Assembly: GCF_002980575.1 (NCBI RefSeq)
Contig: NZ_PVBS01000002.1
Coordinates: 1,054,001-1,118,000, forward strand
DNA length: 64,000 bases
Direction: 5' to 3'
Source of the DNA: Sphingobacterium gobiense
Lineage (GTDB): Bacteria > Bacteroidota > Bacteroidia > Sphingobacteriales > Sphingobacteriaceae
A program made the position numbers and the translations under genes. Each line of letters opens with the position of its first letter. Position 1 is the first letter of the stretch. Under the pieces are notes generated by a model. It was not told the DNA's origin. It ran no database searches and saw nothing but the letters and a program-made list of their open reading frames with translations. This document shows, piece by piece, positions 35,132-44,386 of the stretch.

Positions 35132-37162
35132 TTATGTAATTATCAGATAAAGTATTCCCAAAATAACAATCGTCAGCGCGAAGCCCAGATATCCCTGTAA
35201 CTGTCCATTTTGAACATGCCGGACAAGGTGGCCGATATAATACGTCGCCTGGGCAAACGAATTGACCAGCCCGTCGACGATATATTTGTCAAACCAATAG
35301 ACGGCCGCAGAAAGCCCACGTACAAACCACGAAAAAAACTTGGTGATTCCGTCTACCATGTATTGATCAAAAATATATAGTATACGGCTAAGTTCTAGTG
35401 TTCCTTTTACGAATATGCTTTCGTTAAACTCGTTTAAATAACCTTGTTTATTTGCGAAGTGTACCAGCCTGTTGTTCTCGGACAATGGATATTTCTTTTT
35501 TACGTACCAGCTCCACCCGACGAGCCATCCCAAGATAGCTCCTCCCGTTAAAAGAGCAGGGATGAATAAATGAGCTTGTGCTTGCGTAGGATAGATGGTA
35601 TTAGCGTCCAATGTTTGCATAATCCAGGAGCTATGATAATCCGCTAATGACAATCCGAAAAGTGGGAATAGACTAGCTGCAGCAAGAAAAACCATGGGTA
35701 TAAGCATTGCCTTCGGCGCCTCATGGAATTTAATGGTTTTAATATGAGAGCGGTATTTAAAAGAACCAAAAAACACCTTTAAAATAAGTCGTCCGATGTA
35801 AAATGCTGTTAGTATGCTGATGATAATCAACAATATCGGAATCAACACATAAGCACCGCCAAGATGACTTGCCCATTCGTATGCAGTAATCACGATACTA
35901 TCCTTGGAAAGATATCCCGAAGTGGACGGGAATCCGGCAAGGGATAAGGAAGCGATTACCATACAAATAAAGGTCTTGGGCATAAAACGGCGTAGACCTC
36001 CCATGTGCCGTAAATCCTTTGGATCGAAATCCAATTGTGCTTTTGCTTTCCAATGTGTCATTTCATGTATGAGTGCTCCGGCGCACAAGAACAGTAAACA
36101 TTTAAAAAAGGCGTGGGTAGTAAGGTGGAACATGGCGGCATCCCATGCACCAATGCCAACGCCGACCATCATAAAGCCCAATTGGGAAATGGTCGAAAAG
36201 GCCAGTACTTTTTTTATATCATATTGCCCCAAAGCAAAAAGAGCTCCGGAAAGCGCAGTGAGGGTGCCGATAATAACAATGATGAGTAAAACCGTTTCAT
36301 TGAAAAGTGGAAAAACAGTGCATAGTAGAAAAACACCTGCTGCCACCATCGTTGCCGCATGGATAAGGGATGATACAGAGGTAGGGCCCTCCATCGCATC
36401 GGGTAACCATACATGCAGCGGGAATTGGGCTGATTTAGCCATAGCACCTAAGAAAAATGCTAACCCCGCGAAAGTAACCCAAGTGGCGTTCTTATCAATA
36501 GATGATATAAGACCGATATCAATGTCTTTAAAGAACCCTGTTTGATTAAACAAGGTAGCTAGATCTAGTGTGCCACAATGAGCATAAACAAGGGCTATCC
36601 CGATAAGAAAACCAAGATCTCCGATTCTATTAATTAGAAACGCTTTTTTATTGGCCTGTGCAGCAGTTTCTTTAGTAAACCAAAAACCTATCAGCAAGTA
36701 AGAGGCGAAACCCACTAGTTCCCAGAAGATATAGAGTTGCAACAGATTGAGAGATACCGTGAGCCCCAACATGGCGAAACAGAATAAGCTTAGGTACATC
36801 CAATAACGGTGTATACCGCTATCACCTTTCATATAGGCGCGTGAGTAAATATGTACAGGTAACGCAATAACACAGACGACCAGTTGCATCAATGCTGTGA
36901 GGTTATTTACAAGTATCCCTACATGAAGCGTATGGTCTCCAATAGTAAACCACTCCCATTTTTGTTGCAGCGATGTACTATTCCACACAGGCAAGAATAC
37001 ACCAAATAGACTGATGATGGTGCTTCCTAAGATAGCTATTAAAGCCATATTGCCTGAAATCGCTTTTTTACCGAGCATGGCCTGTAGAACGGAGGCCACC
37101 AAAGGAAATAACATCACGAGGATGCTGGCAATAATGGGCGATATTGGGAGAAGCATGTTCAC
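35132..37162 (-). CDS. nuoL: NADH-quinone oxidoreductase subunit L
   Basis: Distal proton-pumping subunit with the long amphipathic lateral helix, 676 aa. [29 protein letters not shown]-type core (here with GPTSVS) and LHEMTHWK-like [11 protein letters not shown] segment are seen; the C-terminal 200 residues fit the lateral helix plus last anchor. The frame starts at a GTG (37162); an in-frame ATG two codons later (37156) could serve instead. It lies 1 bp from nuoK, so tightly coupled. Confidence 0.97.
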   Translation of the reverse strand: [676 protein letters not shown]

Positions 37163-37163
37163 T

Positions 37164-37469
37164 TTAGTCTTTCAATTCGTGGATGTCTTGGGGATTAATG
37201 GTTTTAAAATGCCGATATACGTTTAAGATAAGGGCTAACCCCACAGCGACGGACGCAGCTGCAAGAACGATGGCGAATAAAGCGAAAACTTGGCCGCCGT
37301 AATTTATCTTATCGTATTTTCCGAACGCCACAAAATTCAGTATAGCAGCGTTAATCATGAGTTCGATGCCCACCAAGATCATAATGGTGTTGCGTTTAGC
37401 AAGCACCGCATACAAACCGATGCAAAAAATACACGCACTAACAACTAAAAAATGGGTAAGACTGATCAT
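37164..37469 (-). CDS. nuoK: NADH-quinone oxidoreductase subunit K
   Basis: Three-span subunit of 101 aa. NTIMILVGIELMINAAILNFVAF contains the conserved Glu used in proton translocation, and VFALFAIVLAAASVAVGLALIL holds the second one region. It overlaps the end of nuoJ by 4 bp (translational coupling) and is followed by nuoL after 1 bp. Confidence 0.97.
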   Translation of the reverse strand: MISLTHFLVVSACIFCIGLYAVLAKRNTIMILVGIELMINAAILNFVAFGKYDKINYGGQVFALFAIVLAAASVAVGLALILNVYRHFKTINPQDIHELKD

Positions 37470-38014
37470 ATATCGTCCTCCTTCCGCGATACGTGTGCAG
37501 CTCCGATAAGGGCCATCATTAAGAAAACAGATATAATTTCAAATGGTAATACGTATTGGGTCATAAACTTGAATCCCAATGCTTTGATATTGTTGTCTGT
37601 AGGCAAGATAATTGACCCTTTGGCTTCGGATTGCGCAATCCATTGCGGCATGTGTTGCGACCAGCTGATATAACTGTATACCATAACGCCGAGAAAAGCG
37701 AAAGCTAGAACCAGTGCCTGCCAATTAGGCAATGAAATAAAATGCTTAGATGTAGACTGCAAATCGTTAAGTAATTCTTTATTGGATAGCATAAAAGCAA
37801 ATATTAGGAGAATAAGCACTCCGCCTACATATACTAATATCTGGGTTATGGCTATAAAATCTGCCAATGCGAAAAGGTAAAGCCCTGCCATGGCAAAAAG
37901 CACGATGAAAAGCAGAAACAGTGCACGGGCAGTATTACGTATGTTGACTAACAAAAGAGCGGAAACAATGGCCATGCAGGCAAAAGCGTAGAATAATAAG
38001 GATTCTATCGTCAT
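37466..38014 (-). CDS. nuoJ: NADH-quinone oxidoreductase subunit J
   Basis: Five-span membrane subunit, 182 aa. Residues LADFIAITQILVYVGGVLILLIFAFML match the conserved TM3 that undergoes the pi-bulge change during turnover. The C-terminus is short and polar. It overlaps nuoI by 1 bp and nuoK by 4 bp. Confidence 0.96.
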   Translation of the reverse strand: MTIESLLFYAFACMAIVSALLLVNIRNTARALFLLFIVLFAMAGLYLFALADFIAITQILVYVGGVLILLIFAFMLSNKELLNDLQSTSKHFISLPNWQALVLAFAFLGVMVYSYISWSQHMPQWIAQSEAKGSIILPTDNNIKALGFKFMTQYVLPFEIISVFLMMALIGAAHVSRKEDDI

Positions 38015-38577
38015 TATTTTTTCTTAGCTGCCTCCTTATCAGCTTGAAAGCGTGTCCACTCTTCTTTTCGTTCAGCAATTTCTTCGTCTGTCATATCGGA
38101 AAAACCATAGATTAGATCCGTCAGTTTTGATGTGCTGCGGTCGTATTGGTCGGTCATGGTAATGCACTCTGTAGGGCATACGACTGTACATAGGCCACAA
38201 TACATGCATTTTGCCATGTCAATATCAAATTTCTCAGGATATAGCCGTTTAACACTACCATCTGACGTTTTCCCGATGACACCTACCGATTTGATGGCCT
38301 GGATATCGATACAATCTACCGGACATGCTTTCGCGCATAAATCGCAGACAATGCAATCTTCAATGTCAACTTGCAATTGATAACGTGCAACTTCGGGAAT
38401 AGGCATTTTTTCCTTTGGGTACTGTACCGTGGTAACGCCTTTTTGTTGCTTGAAGTAGTTTTCGTCACGAATATCGAACGTATTACGGGACTTGTGCGCA
38501 CCAAACAGGTGTTTGACCGTTAAAAATAAGCCTTTAACGGCAGTCATAAATCCTTGTATGGTTGTTTTTAATACCAA
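38014..38577 (-). CDS. nuoI: NADH-quinone oxidoreductase subunit I
   Basis: Peripheral ferredoxin-like subunit binding clusters N6a and N6b. Two complete four-Cys motifs are visible: CIVCDLCAKACP and CMYCGLCTVVCP. The frame opens with TTG at 38577; an ATG at 38547 is the alternative start and would remove ten residues before the amphipathic N-terminal helix. The charged C-terminal tail (about 150-187) is Lys/Glu-rich. It lies 13 bp after nuoH. Confidence 0.97.
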   Translation of the reverse strand: MVLKTTIQGFMTAVKGLFLTVKHLFGAHKSRNTFDIRDENYFKQQKGVTTVQYPKEKMPIPEVARYQLQVDIEDCIVCDLCAKACPVDCIDIQAIKSVGVIGKTSDGSVKRLYPEKFDIDMAKCMYCGLCTVVCPTECITMTDQYDRSTSKLTDLIYGFSDMTDEEIAERKEEWTRFQADKEAAKKK

Positions 38578-38590
38578 AGCTATCTTACGT

Positions 38591-39664
38591 TTACAACATA
38601 ACTAATATTCTCCATAATCCCGATATAGCGAGACAAACGAACGCTAGCGGGATTAGAATTTTCCAACATAAGGTCATCAGTTGGTCAGCCCGAAAACGAG
38701 GTAGTGTCCAACGAATCCACATCTGTATACCGACGATTGTCAGTGATTTTAACAGTGTCCATACAACTCCCCAGCCTAGTCCTGTTGTCCAGTCGGCAAG
38801 ACGTAAACTCCCGATGTTGGGTAGCGGACTGTTCCATCCCCCTAAGAAAATCACCACGCCCAATATCGCCACTAAGAACATCATCGCGTATTCTGCTAGA
38901 AACAGAAAAGCAAATTTAATTCCGCCGTATTCCGTGTGGAAGCCACCAATAAGCTCTGATTCTGCTTCTGGAATATCAAAAGGAGCACGATTACATTCCG
39001 CAAGCGACGCGATAAAGAAAATGGCATAAACAATCAGAAGATGGGGAGCTTGAAAAATGTGCCAAGCGAAAATTCCACCGATATCGGTTACATTCCAAAA
39101 TCCCATAAAATAGATTTGCTCGGGTGATGCAATTCCTTGCAGGTAGACGATGTCATTAAGGTTTAACGTCTGTGTAATCATGACCGCCGCAATAAGTGAA
39201 AGCCCTACAGGTAGTTCGTAGGATACCATCTGTGCAATGGCGCGGATAGATCCCAACAACGAATATTTGTTGTTAGAGCCCCAGCCGGCCATCAAAATAC
39301 CTATAGCGTCAATTGCTACAATAGCCATGATGAAAAAGAGCCCTGTATTGGTGTTCGCGGGGATGAAGTCAGGCGCCCACGGGATGACGCTAAAGCCGAT
39401 GAATACGGCGACAAATATCACGATTGGGGCAATTGCAAACAATACCTTATCGGCCGCCGATGGTGTAATAAACTCTTTTTGGAGTAGTTTTAAAATATCT
39501 GCCAACGTTTGCATAAGACCATATTTCCCTGTTTCCATTGGACCTAAACGGTCTTGTACAAAGCCTGCGATTTTACGCTCCGCATATACGGCAAACAGCG
39601 TGAACCCCGCAATGAAAGCAAAGATTACGACAGGCACAATAATATGGACAATGAAATCGGCCAA
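38591..39664 (-). CDS. nuoH: NADH-quinone oxidoreductase subunit H
   Basis: Membrane subunit forming much of the quinone chamber, 357 aa with eight spans. GPMETGKYGLMQTLADILKLLQKE, SLAECNRAPFDIPEAESELIGGFHTEYGG and the RWTLPRFRADQLM motif are diagnostic. The start is TTG: an in-frame stop lies four codons upstream and no ATG fits the N-terminus. It is the first gene of the nuoH-N run; a leftward TATGTTTG box (39697-39704) lies 32 bp upstream. Confidence 0.97.
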   Translation of the reverse strand: MADFIVHIIVPVVIFAFIAGFTLFAVYAERKIAGFVQDRLGPMETGKYGLMQTLADILKLLQKEFITPSAADKVLFAIAPIVIFVAVFIGFSVIPWAPDFIPANTNTGLFFIMAIVAIDAIGILMAGWGSNNKYSLLGSIRAIAQMVSYELPVGLSLIAAVMITQTLNLNDIVYLQGIASPEQIYFMGFWNVTDIGGIFAWHIFQAPHLLIVYAIFFIASLAECNRAPFDIPEAESELIGGFHTEYGGIKFAFLFLAEYAMMFLVAILGVVIFLGGWNSPLPNIGSLRLADWTTGLGWGVVWTLLKSLTIVGIQMWIRWTLPRFRADQLMTLCWKILIPLAFVCLAISGLWRILVML

Positions 39665-39696
39665 TTTGTCTTTTTAGAATAGTTCTTAATTAGATG

Positions 39697-39704
39697 CAAA
39701 CATA
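39697..39704 (-). promoter_or_regulatory. Candidate -7 promoter element of nuoH-N
   Basis: TATGTTTG matches TAnnTTTG, 32 bp before the nuoH start. The nearest TTG upstream is only 12 bp away, so the -33 box is unclear. Confidence 0.42.
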
Positions 39705-39879
39705 CGGAAAACGTAGCAAAACGCCATAATATTTAAAAAAAATATACTGAAATAGTAGATTTTATTTCGGGCCATTAAATGTTAACCTTGTAGCGCCCTT
39801 CTCAAACCTTTCGTTTAAAGGGTTGTTTAATGAAAGAACAACGAATACTTTTCGTATACTTACAAATAACTACATACAA

Positions 39880-40659
39880 ATGAAAAAGAATAACTTTATT
39901 TATGTCGGCCTCTTGATTATGATTTTGTTGGCAGGTTGTGCGGTCCGAAAGTCGGCGAGTAACAGTGTACCGACGTTAGTAGGAAAGAAGTGGCAATTGG
40001 TCGAACTGAACGGCAGCGTCGTTCCGGCGACAGTAAACGGGAAAATGCCGTATTTGGAATTGGATGAAGAAAGTGGACGTTATGGTGCGAGCGGAGGTTG
40101 TAATGGTGTAGGAGGTGAGTATAGCTTAAAGAAGAACAATGGAATCTCATTCTCACGTGGTATGTCAACAATGATGGCATGTGAAGATATGAGCATCGAG
40201 AACGGATTACGTACGCTGTTTGATGAAGCAGATACCTATAAAGTAATGGAAGACACCATGATACTATCGAAAGGGAGAGACGGAGATGCATTGGCTAAGT
40301 TTACATTGGTTGTGGATCAATCGGATAAGTTGACCGGCACTTGGGAACTGGACTATATTATGGAACCCGAAACCGACTTTAATACGTTGTATGCCACCCG
40401 GAAACCAACAATTACGTTTGATCTGGCAAAAAATAAAGTGAATGGCAACAGCAGCTGTAATAATTTTTCGGGCACGGTGAGCATCGATGGGCATGCTATT
40501 TCATTTGGTCCACTGATGTCGACCAAGATGGCTTGTCCGGGAAATGGTGAGCAAGTGTTCTTTAAAAATATCGAGCGTGTGACATCATTTGACGTACAGG
40601 ATTCCACATTGACCATGATTATGGACGATATTGTGGTGATGCGTTGGCAGAAAAAATAA
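39880..40659 (+). CDS. Lipoprotein with two META (HslJ-like) domains
   Basis: A 259-residue lipoprotein. The ATG at 39880 gives a signal peptide with lipobox LLAGC; the longer frame start at 39823 is not needed. Two META/HslJ repeats follow: the first with KKWQLVELNGS...SGGCNGVGGEYSL and MACEDM, the second with TWELDYIM...NSSCNNFSGTVSI and KMACPG. The paired Cys in CN and AC motifs are conserved in both repeats. META domains are linked to heat or oxidative stress and novobiocin resistance in HslJ, but no mechanism is established. It is a single gene with a strong terminator. Confidence 0.88.
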   Translation: MKKNNFIYVGLLIMILLAGCAVRKSASNSVPTLVGKKWQLVELNGSVVPATVNGKMPYLELDEESGRYGASGGCNGVGGEYSLKKNNGISFSRGMSTMMACEDMSIENGLRTLFDEADTYKVMEDTMILSKGRDGDALAKFTLVVDQSDKLTGTWELDYIMEPETDFNTLYATRKPTITFDLAKNKVNGNSSCNNFSGTVSIDGHAISFGPLMSTKMACPGNGEQVFFKNIERVTSFDVQDSTLTMIMDDIVVMRWQKK

Positions 40660-40661
40660 AA

Positions 40662-40709
40662 CGATAAACAAAAAAGACACGATCAAAATCGTGTCTTTTT
40701 TGTTTATCG
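40662..40709. terminator. Bidirectional terminator, perfect 22-bp stem
   Basis: Arms 40662-40683 and 40688-40709 are exact complements with loop CAAA; the GC core GACACGAT/ATCGTGTC is flanked by A6/T6 runs so it can act on both strands. It serves the convergent META and citrate synthase genes and overlaps the gltA stop codon. Confidence 0.93.
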
Positions 40710-41990
40710 CTTATCGAAATTGGCGTAATCGCGTTTCGTCTCGCCGACATATACTTGGCGTGGACGCCCGATAGGCTCTTTATTGTCGCGCATCTCTTTC
40801 CATTGTGCAATCCATCCCGGAAGCCGACCCAAGGCAAACAATACGGTAAACATGTCTGACTCAAAACCTAAAGCACGATAAATGATACCTGAATAGAAAT
40901 CAACGTTAGGATATAGTTTTCTATCGATGAAGTATTGGTCGTTTAGTGCTGCCTCTTCTAACTTTTTCGCAATATCCAATACAGGGTCCTGGACGCCTAG
41001 TCTTTCTAAAATATCATCACAAGCTTTTTTGATGATTTTAGCACGAGGGTCGAAGTTTTTATAGACACGGTGTCCAAAACCCATTAAGCGGAATGGATCA
41101 TTTTTGTCTTTCGCTTTTGCAAGGTATTTCTCCGCATCACCACCATCATTTTTAATGGCTTCCAACATCTCAATAACCGCTTGGTTTGCGCCTCCGTGTA
41201 GCGGACCCCATAGCGCGTTGATACCTGCTGAAATAGAAGCATATAAATTAGCGTTGGATGAACCCACTATACGGACGGTAGATGTAGAGCAATTCTGCTC
41301 ATGATCCGCGTGCAAGATCAATAATTTATGCATTGCGCTAATAACGACGGGATCAAAATTAGTTTCTCCCGTCACTTCTCCGAAGATCATATTCAGGAAG
41401 TTTTCAATGTAGCCATAGTTGTTTTTAGGATAAACCACGGGTTGACCCAGTGATTTTTTCTGTATCCATGAAACAATAGTCGGCATCTTTGCTATCAGAT
41501 TGATAATCGTCTTGTTGTCCTCTTCTTCTGTTGCGTTCGGATTTAACGATTCAGGATAAAAGGCTGATAACGCACCAACCAAACAGGACAGCTGACCCAT
41601 AGGGTGAGATTTGGAAGGAAAACCGACGAAGAAATTCTTCATATCTTCGTGTATCATCATCTGCTTTCTGATATCGGAACGAAATTTTTCTAGGACGTCT
41701 TTGGTAGGAAGTACTCCGTATATCAATAAGTAAGCCACTTCAAGAAAAGTAGACTTTTCTGCTAACTGCTCGATAGGATAACCGCGATAATGTAGAATGC
41801 CCTGCTCCCCATCTAAAAAGGTAATTGCGCTTTTGGTGGCTCCTGTATTTTTAAATCCCGGGTCCAATGTGATATATCCTGATTGATCTCGCAGCTTGGA
41901 GATATCTATCGCTTTCTCGTTTTCAGTACCAATAATAATTGGCAATTCGTAAGATTTTCCGCCTAAATTTATTGTTGCTTTATCCGACAT
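40704..41990 (-). CDS. gltA: Citrate synthase
   Basis: Condenses acetyl-CoA and oxaloacetate to citrate, first step of the TCA cycle; type II enzyme of 428 aa. Active-site blocks LILHADHEQNCSTSTVR, GPLHGGANQAV and FGHRVYKNFDPRA are all intact. It is a single gene with a leftward TACATTTG box (42022-42029) 31 bp upstream and a bidirectional terminator at its stop. Confidence 0.98.
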   Translation of the reverse strand: MSDKATINLGGKSYELPIIIGTENEKAIDISKLRDQSGYITLDPGFKNTGATKSAITFLDGEQGILHYRGYPIEQLAEKSTFLEVAYLLIYGVLPTKDVLEKFRSDIRKQMMIHEDMKNFFVGFPSKSHPMGQLSCLVGALSAFYPESLNPNATEEEDNKTIINLIAKMPTIVSWIQKKSLGQPVVYPKNNYGYIENFLNMIFGEVTGETNFDPVVISAMHKLLILHADHEQNCSTSTVRIVGSSNANLYASISAGINALWGPLHGGANQAVIEMLEAIKNDGGDAEKYLAKAKDKNDPFRLMGFGHRVYKNFDPRAKIIKKACDDILERLGVQDPVLDIAKKLEEAALNDQYFIDRKLYPNVDFYSGIIYRALGFESDMFTVLFALGRLPGWIAQWKEMRDNKEPIGRPRQVYVGETKRDYANFDKR

Positions 41991-42021
41991 ATGTTATTAA
42001 TCTAAAATAATCTACTTTCTA

Positions 42022-42029
42022 CAAATGTA
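42022..42029 (-). promoter_or_regulatory. Candidate -7 promoter element of gltA
   Basis: TACATTTG matches TAnnTTTG, 31 bp before the gltA ATG; no TTG in the proper -33 window. Confidence 0.42.
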
Positions 42030-42124
42030 TAAAAATCGACGATAAAATCTAATAGCGAGACAATTTAAATGACAAAGAATTGTAACGCTATGTATTATTT
42101 TTTTGTTAAAACATTTGTTTTATC

Positions 42125-42139
42125 TACGAGTATTTCGTA
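42125..42139. promoter_or_regulatory. Short dyad upstream of blaI, possible operator
   Basis: TACGA-GTATT-TCGTA is a 15-bp dyad 27 bp before the blaI-like ATG. BlaI repressors bind dyads near their own start, but the arms here are short and the match to known BlaI sites is only structural. Confidence 0.35.
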
Positions 42140-42166
42140 ATATTGTGAAAGGTTAGTATTTTGATT

Positions 42167-42529
42167 ATGGAAAAGTTAACGATTCAGGAAGAAGAGGCGA
42201 TGTTGTCGATCTGGCAGCTGAACGGTGGGTTTGTGAAAGAAGTATTGGACAATTTAAAAGGAGAAAGGCCTCCTTATACCACTTTGGCATCGACGATTAG
42301 GAATCTAGAACGTAAGGGGTACGTGAAAGCTGTCAAGTATGCCAACGCAAAGCGCTATGAGCCTATCATTTCGGAAGAGCAATATAAAGGAAAATTTATG
42401 CACGGATTTGTAGGGGATTATTTTCGAAATTCCTACAAGGAAATGGTTTCCTTTTTTGTGAAAGAGGAGAAGCTTTCCGCTGCGGAGTTAAAGGAAATAA
42501 TGGACATGATAAAGAAAAAGAAATCTTAG
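42167..42529 (+). CDS. BlaI/MecI/CopY family transcriptional repressor
   Basis: A 120-residue winged-helix repressor. LTIQEEEAMLSIWQLNGGFVKEVLDNL and the recognition region PPYTTLASTIRNLERKGYVK are typical of BlaI. In the family, the M56 partner cleaves the repressor at the dimer helix to induce target genes. The ATG at 42167 is chosen over a TTG at 42161. It lies 3 bp upstream of the M56 gene, so this is a standard two-gene unit. No beta-lactamase gene is nearby. Confidence 0.92.
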   Translation: MEKLTIQEEEAMLSIWQLNGGFVKEVLDNLKGERPPYTTLASTIRNLERKGYVKAVKYANAKRYEPIISEEQYKGKFMHGFVGDYFRNSYKEMVSFFVKEEKLSAAELKEIMDMIKKKKS

Positions 42530-42532
42530 CTT

Positions 42533-44386
42533 ATGTATTCCTTACTCGCCTATATCATTCAGGTGAATATCTTATTAACTGTTGTTTATATAGGGTATTC
42601 CGTCTTATTGAAAAGATTGACGTTTTATCGTCTAAATAGAGGGTTCTTTCTTGTCGGAGCGATTTTCTCCTTTGTATACCCCTTTTTGGATATTAAATCC
42701 CTCTTTCGGAGACATATAGAGCCTGTAGGAAAGTGGATGGGGTATTTGCCGGATTTTTATATGCAACAAGTAGCTAAGCCTGTTTATACGTTGGAGAACG
42801 CTATATATAGTTGTATCGCGGTTGCCGGATTATGGTTTGCGATGCGACTATGCATACAGTTATTGAGTTTATTGCGTATTCATATTTATTCACGGAAAAC
42901 GGTATGGAAAACGTATTGGTACCAAAATGTATTATTTCCTATTGTTCCGTTTTCCTTTCTGAACAAAATTTATCTCCATAAGGAACAACATCAAGAACCG
43001 GAACTTCATGATATTTTTGAACATGAGGATATTCATGTGAAAGGCCTTCACAGCTTGGATATACTAATGTTTGAAATCTTACTGATAGTTTGTTGGTATA
43101 ATCCCTTCGTGTGGCTCATGCGCAGAGCTGTACGTCAGAATTTGGAATACTTGACTGATCAACAAGTGCTAAATAAGGGGGTCGATCGGCAAACCTATCA
43201 GTATTCGTTGCTGAATGTCACGAAGCAGGGTGCTTCATTAGGCATGAGCAATCAGTTTAATTTTAAATTTTTAAAAAAGCGCATTATGATGATGAACAAG
43301 AAAAAGTCGTCGAAACTCGAATTGAGCAAATATGCTTTCCTGCTACCGATCTTCATCTTCTCGGCAGGAGCATTTACGATCAGTAAAGCTGATGTGAAGA
43401 TTACAGAAGCGGCGGAAGTGGTTAGGGAAAAACGATTAGATTCTTTCAAAGCTGAAGAAAAAAATGAAGGACGTAACAATGCTCAGCAGCTGTTAAAGAG
43501 CGTAATTGTAAGCACAGATACGATAAAAGATGAACAAGATACCTTATCTAGAGAAAAAAGTACATTGACCGTTAAAGGGCTTCAGGGAGAACCGTTGTAT
43601 ATCGTCGATGGTAAACGGATGCTGTCAGGTTATGATGTACACGAGTTGAACCCGAACGATATTGAGCGTATAAATGTTTGGAAGAAGAGTGCGGAAGCTA
43701 TACTGAAATATGGAGATGAAGCCGCTAAAGGAGTTGTTGAAATTACCACCAAAGCGAAAGCTAAGGAAGACGCTGGGGTGAGAAAAAAAGGTTTGCAAGA
43801 GAAAATAATTGATACATTGAATGCGGGTATTCGTTATCGTGAAAAAATAACCTCGGCAGAACGGGTCGAGAAGTTCGGTACGGTTAAGGTTCGAGGAGTA
43901 AAAGCGAACGCGTTGGATACGGCAAAGCACCCGGTGTTAATGTTCAGGGGATTGACATCAGATGCTGCGCCCTTGTACGTGGTAGATGGTGTTATACAGC
44001 GTGACGGACAGGATGTTATGGATACTTTAGATCCAAATCAAATTGAATCCATTTCTGTGTTAAAAGACAAATCGGCGACATCTGTCTATGGTGATAAAGG
44101 AAAAAATGGCGTGCTTGTTATTGCGACTAAAAGGAAAGGAGAAGGAAATAATGCGTCAGGATTACGGGCTTGGAGCCTTCAGACACCCGAGCCTTTAAAG
44201 AATCCGGGGTATGTGGTAGATGGTTTAATGGTGTCGAAAGAAGAATATGCCAAAATAGATGAAGGCGAGAAGAAGAGTATCGTCACCCTATCTAAAAAAG
44301 AAGCAAATAATTACTTTAAGTTTCATAACCGATCAATAGATTTAGGTACATATGATGGCGTTGTGATGGTGACAACAAAAGAGTAA
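42533..44386 (+). CDS. BlaR1-like M56 peptidase fused to TonB-plug-like repeats
   Basis: A 617-residue membrane protein. Spans lie at about 5-25, 37-52 and 92-115; the M56 zinc site is H164-E165-x2-H168 with E205 in NLEYLTDQ, followed by a fourth span near 267-283. Instead of a penicillin-binding sensor, the outer part has repeats that resemble the plug of TonB-dependent receptors: LYIVDGKRML...VVEITTK (about 350-405), LYVVDGVIQ...VLVIATK (about 480-535) and a weaker YVVDGLMV...GVVMVTTK (about 560-617). The ligand is unknown. It is coupled to the BlaI-type repressor 3 bp upstream, which it probably cleaves. Confidence 0.88.
   Translation: MYSLLAYIIQVNILLTVVYIGYSVLLKRLTFYRLNRGFFLVGAIFSFVYPFLDIKSLFRRHIEPVGKWMGYLPDFYMQQVAKPVYTLENAIYSCIAVAGLWFAMRLCIQLLSLLRIHIYSRKTVWKTYWYQNVLFPIVPFSFLNKIYLHKEQHQEPELHDIFEHEDIHVKGLHSLDILMFEILLIVCWYNPFVWLMRRAVRQNLEYLTDQQVLNKGVDRQTYQYSLLNVTKQGASLGMSNQFNFKFLKKRIMMMNKKKSSKLELSKYAFLLPIFIFSAGAFTISKADVKITEAAEVVREKRLDSFKAEEKNEGRNNAQQLLKSVIVSTDTIKDEQDTLSREKSTLTVKGLQGEPLYIVDGKRMLSGYDVHELNPNDIERINVWKKSAEAILKYGDEAAKGVVEITTKAKAKEDAGVRKKGLQEKIIDTLNAGIRYREKITSAERVEKFGTVKVRGVKANALDTAKHPVLMFRGLTSDAAPLYVVDGVIQRDGQDVMDTLDPNQIESISVLKDKSATSVYGDKGKNGVLVIATKRKGEGNNASGLRAWSLQTPEPLKNPGYVVDGLMVSKEEYAKIDEGEKKSIVTLSKKEANNYFKFHNRSIDLGTYDGVVMVTTKE

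Noticed and set aside
35904..36545. 213-codon open frame on the plus strand inside nuoL
   Set aside because: Antisense to a fully conserved nuoL; no domain, no promoter, unusual composition. A shadow frame.
13892..39664. Idea that the accessory block was inserted into one ancestral nuo operon
   Set aside because: The order does not fit: nuoA-nuoB lie downstream of nuoN in the direction of transcription, with ffh and others between, so a single insertion cannot explain the split.
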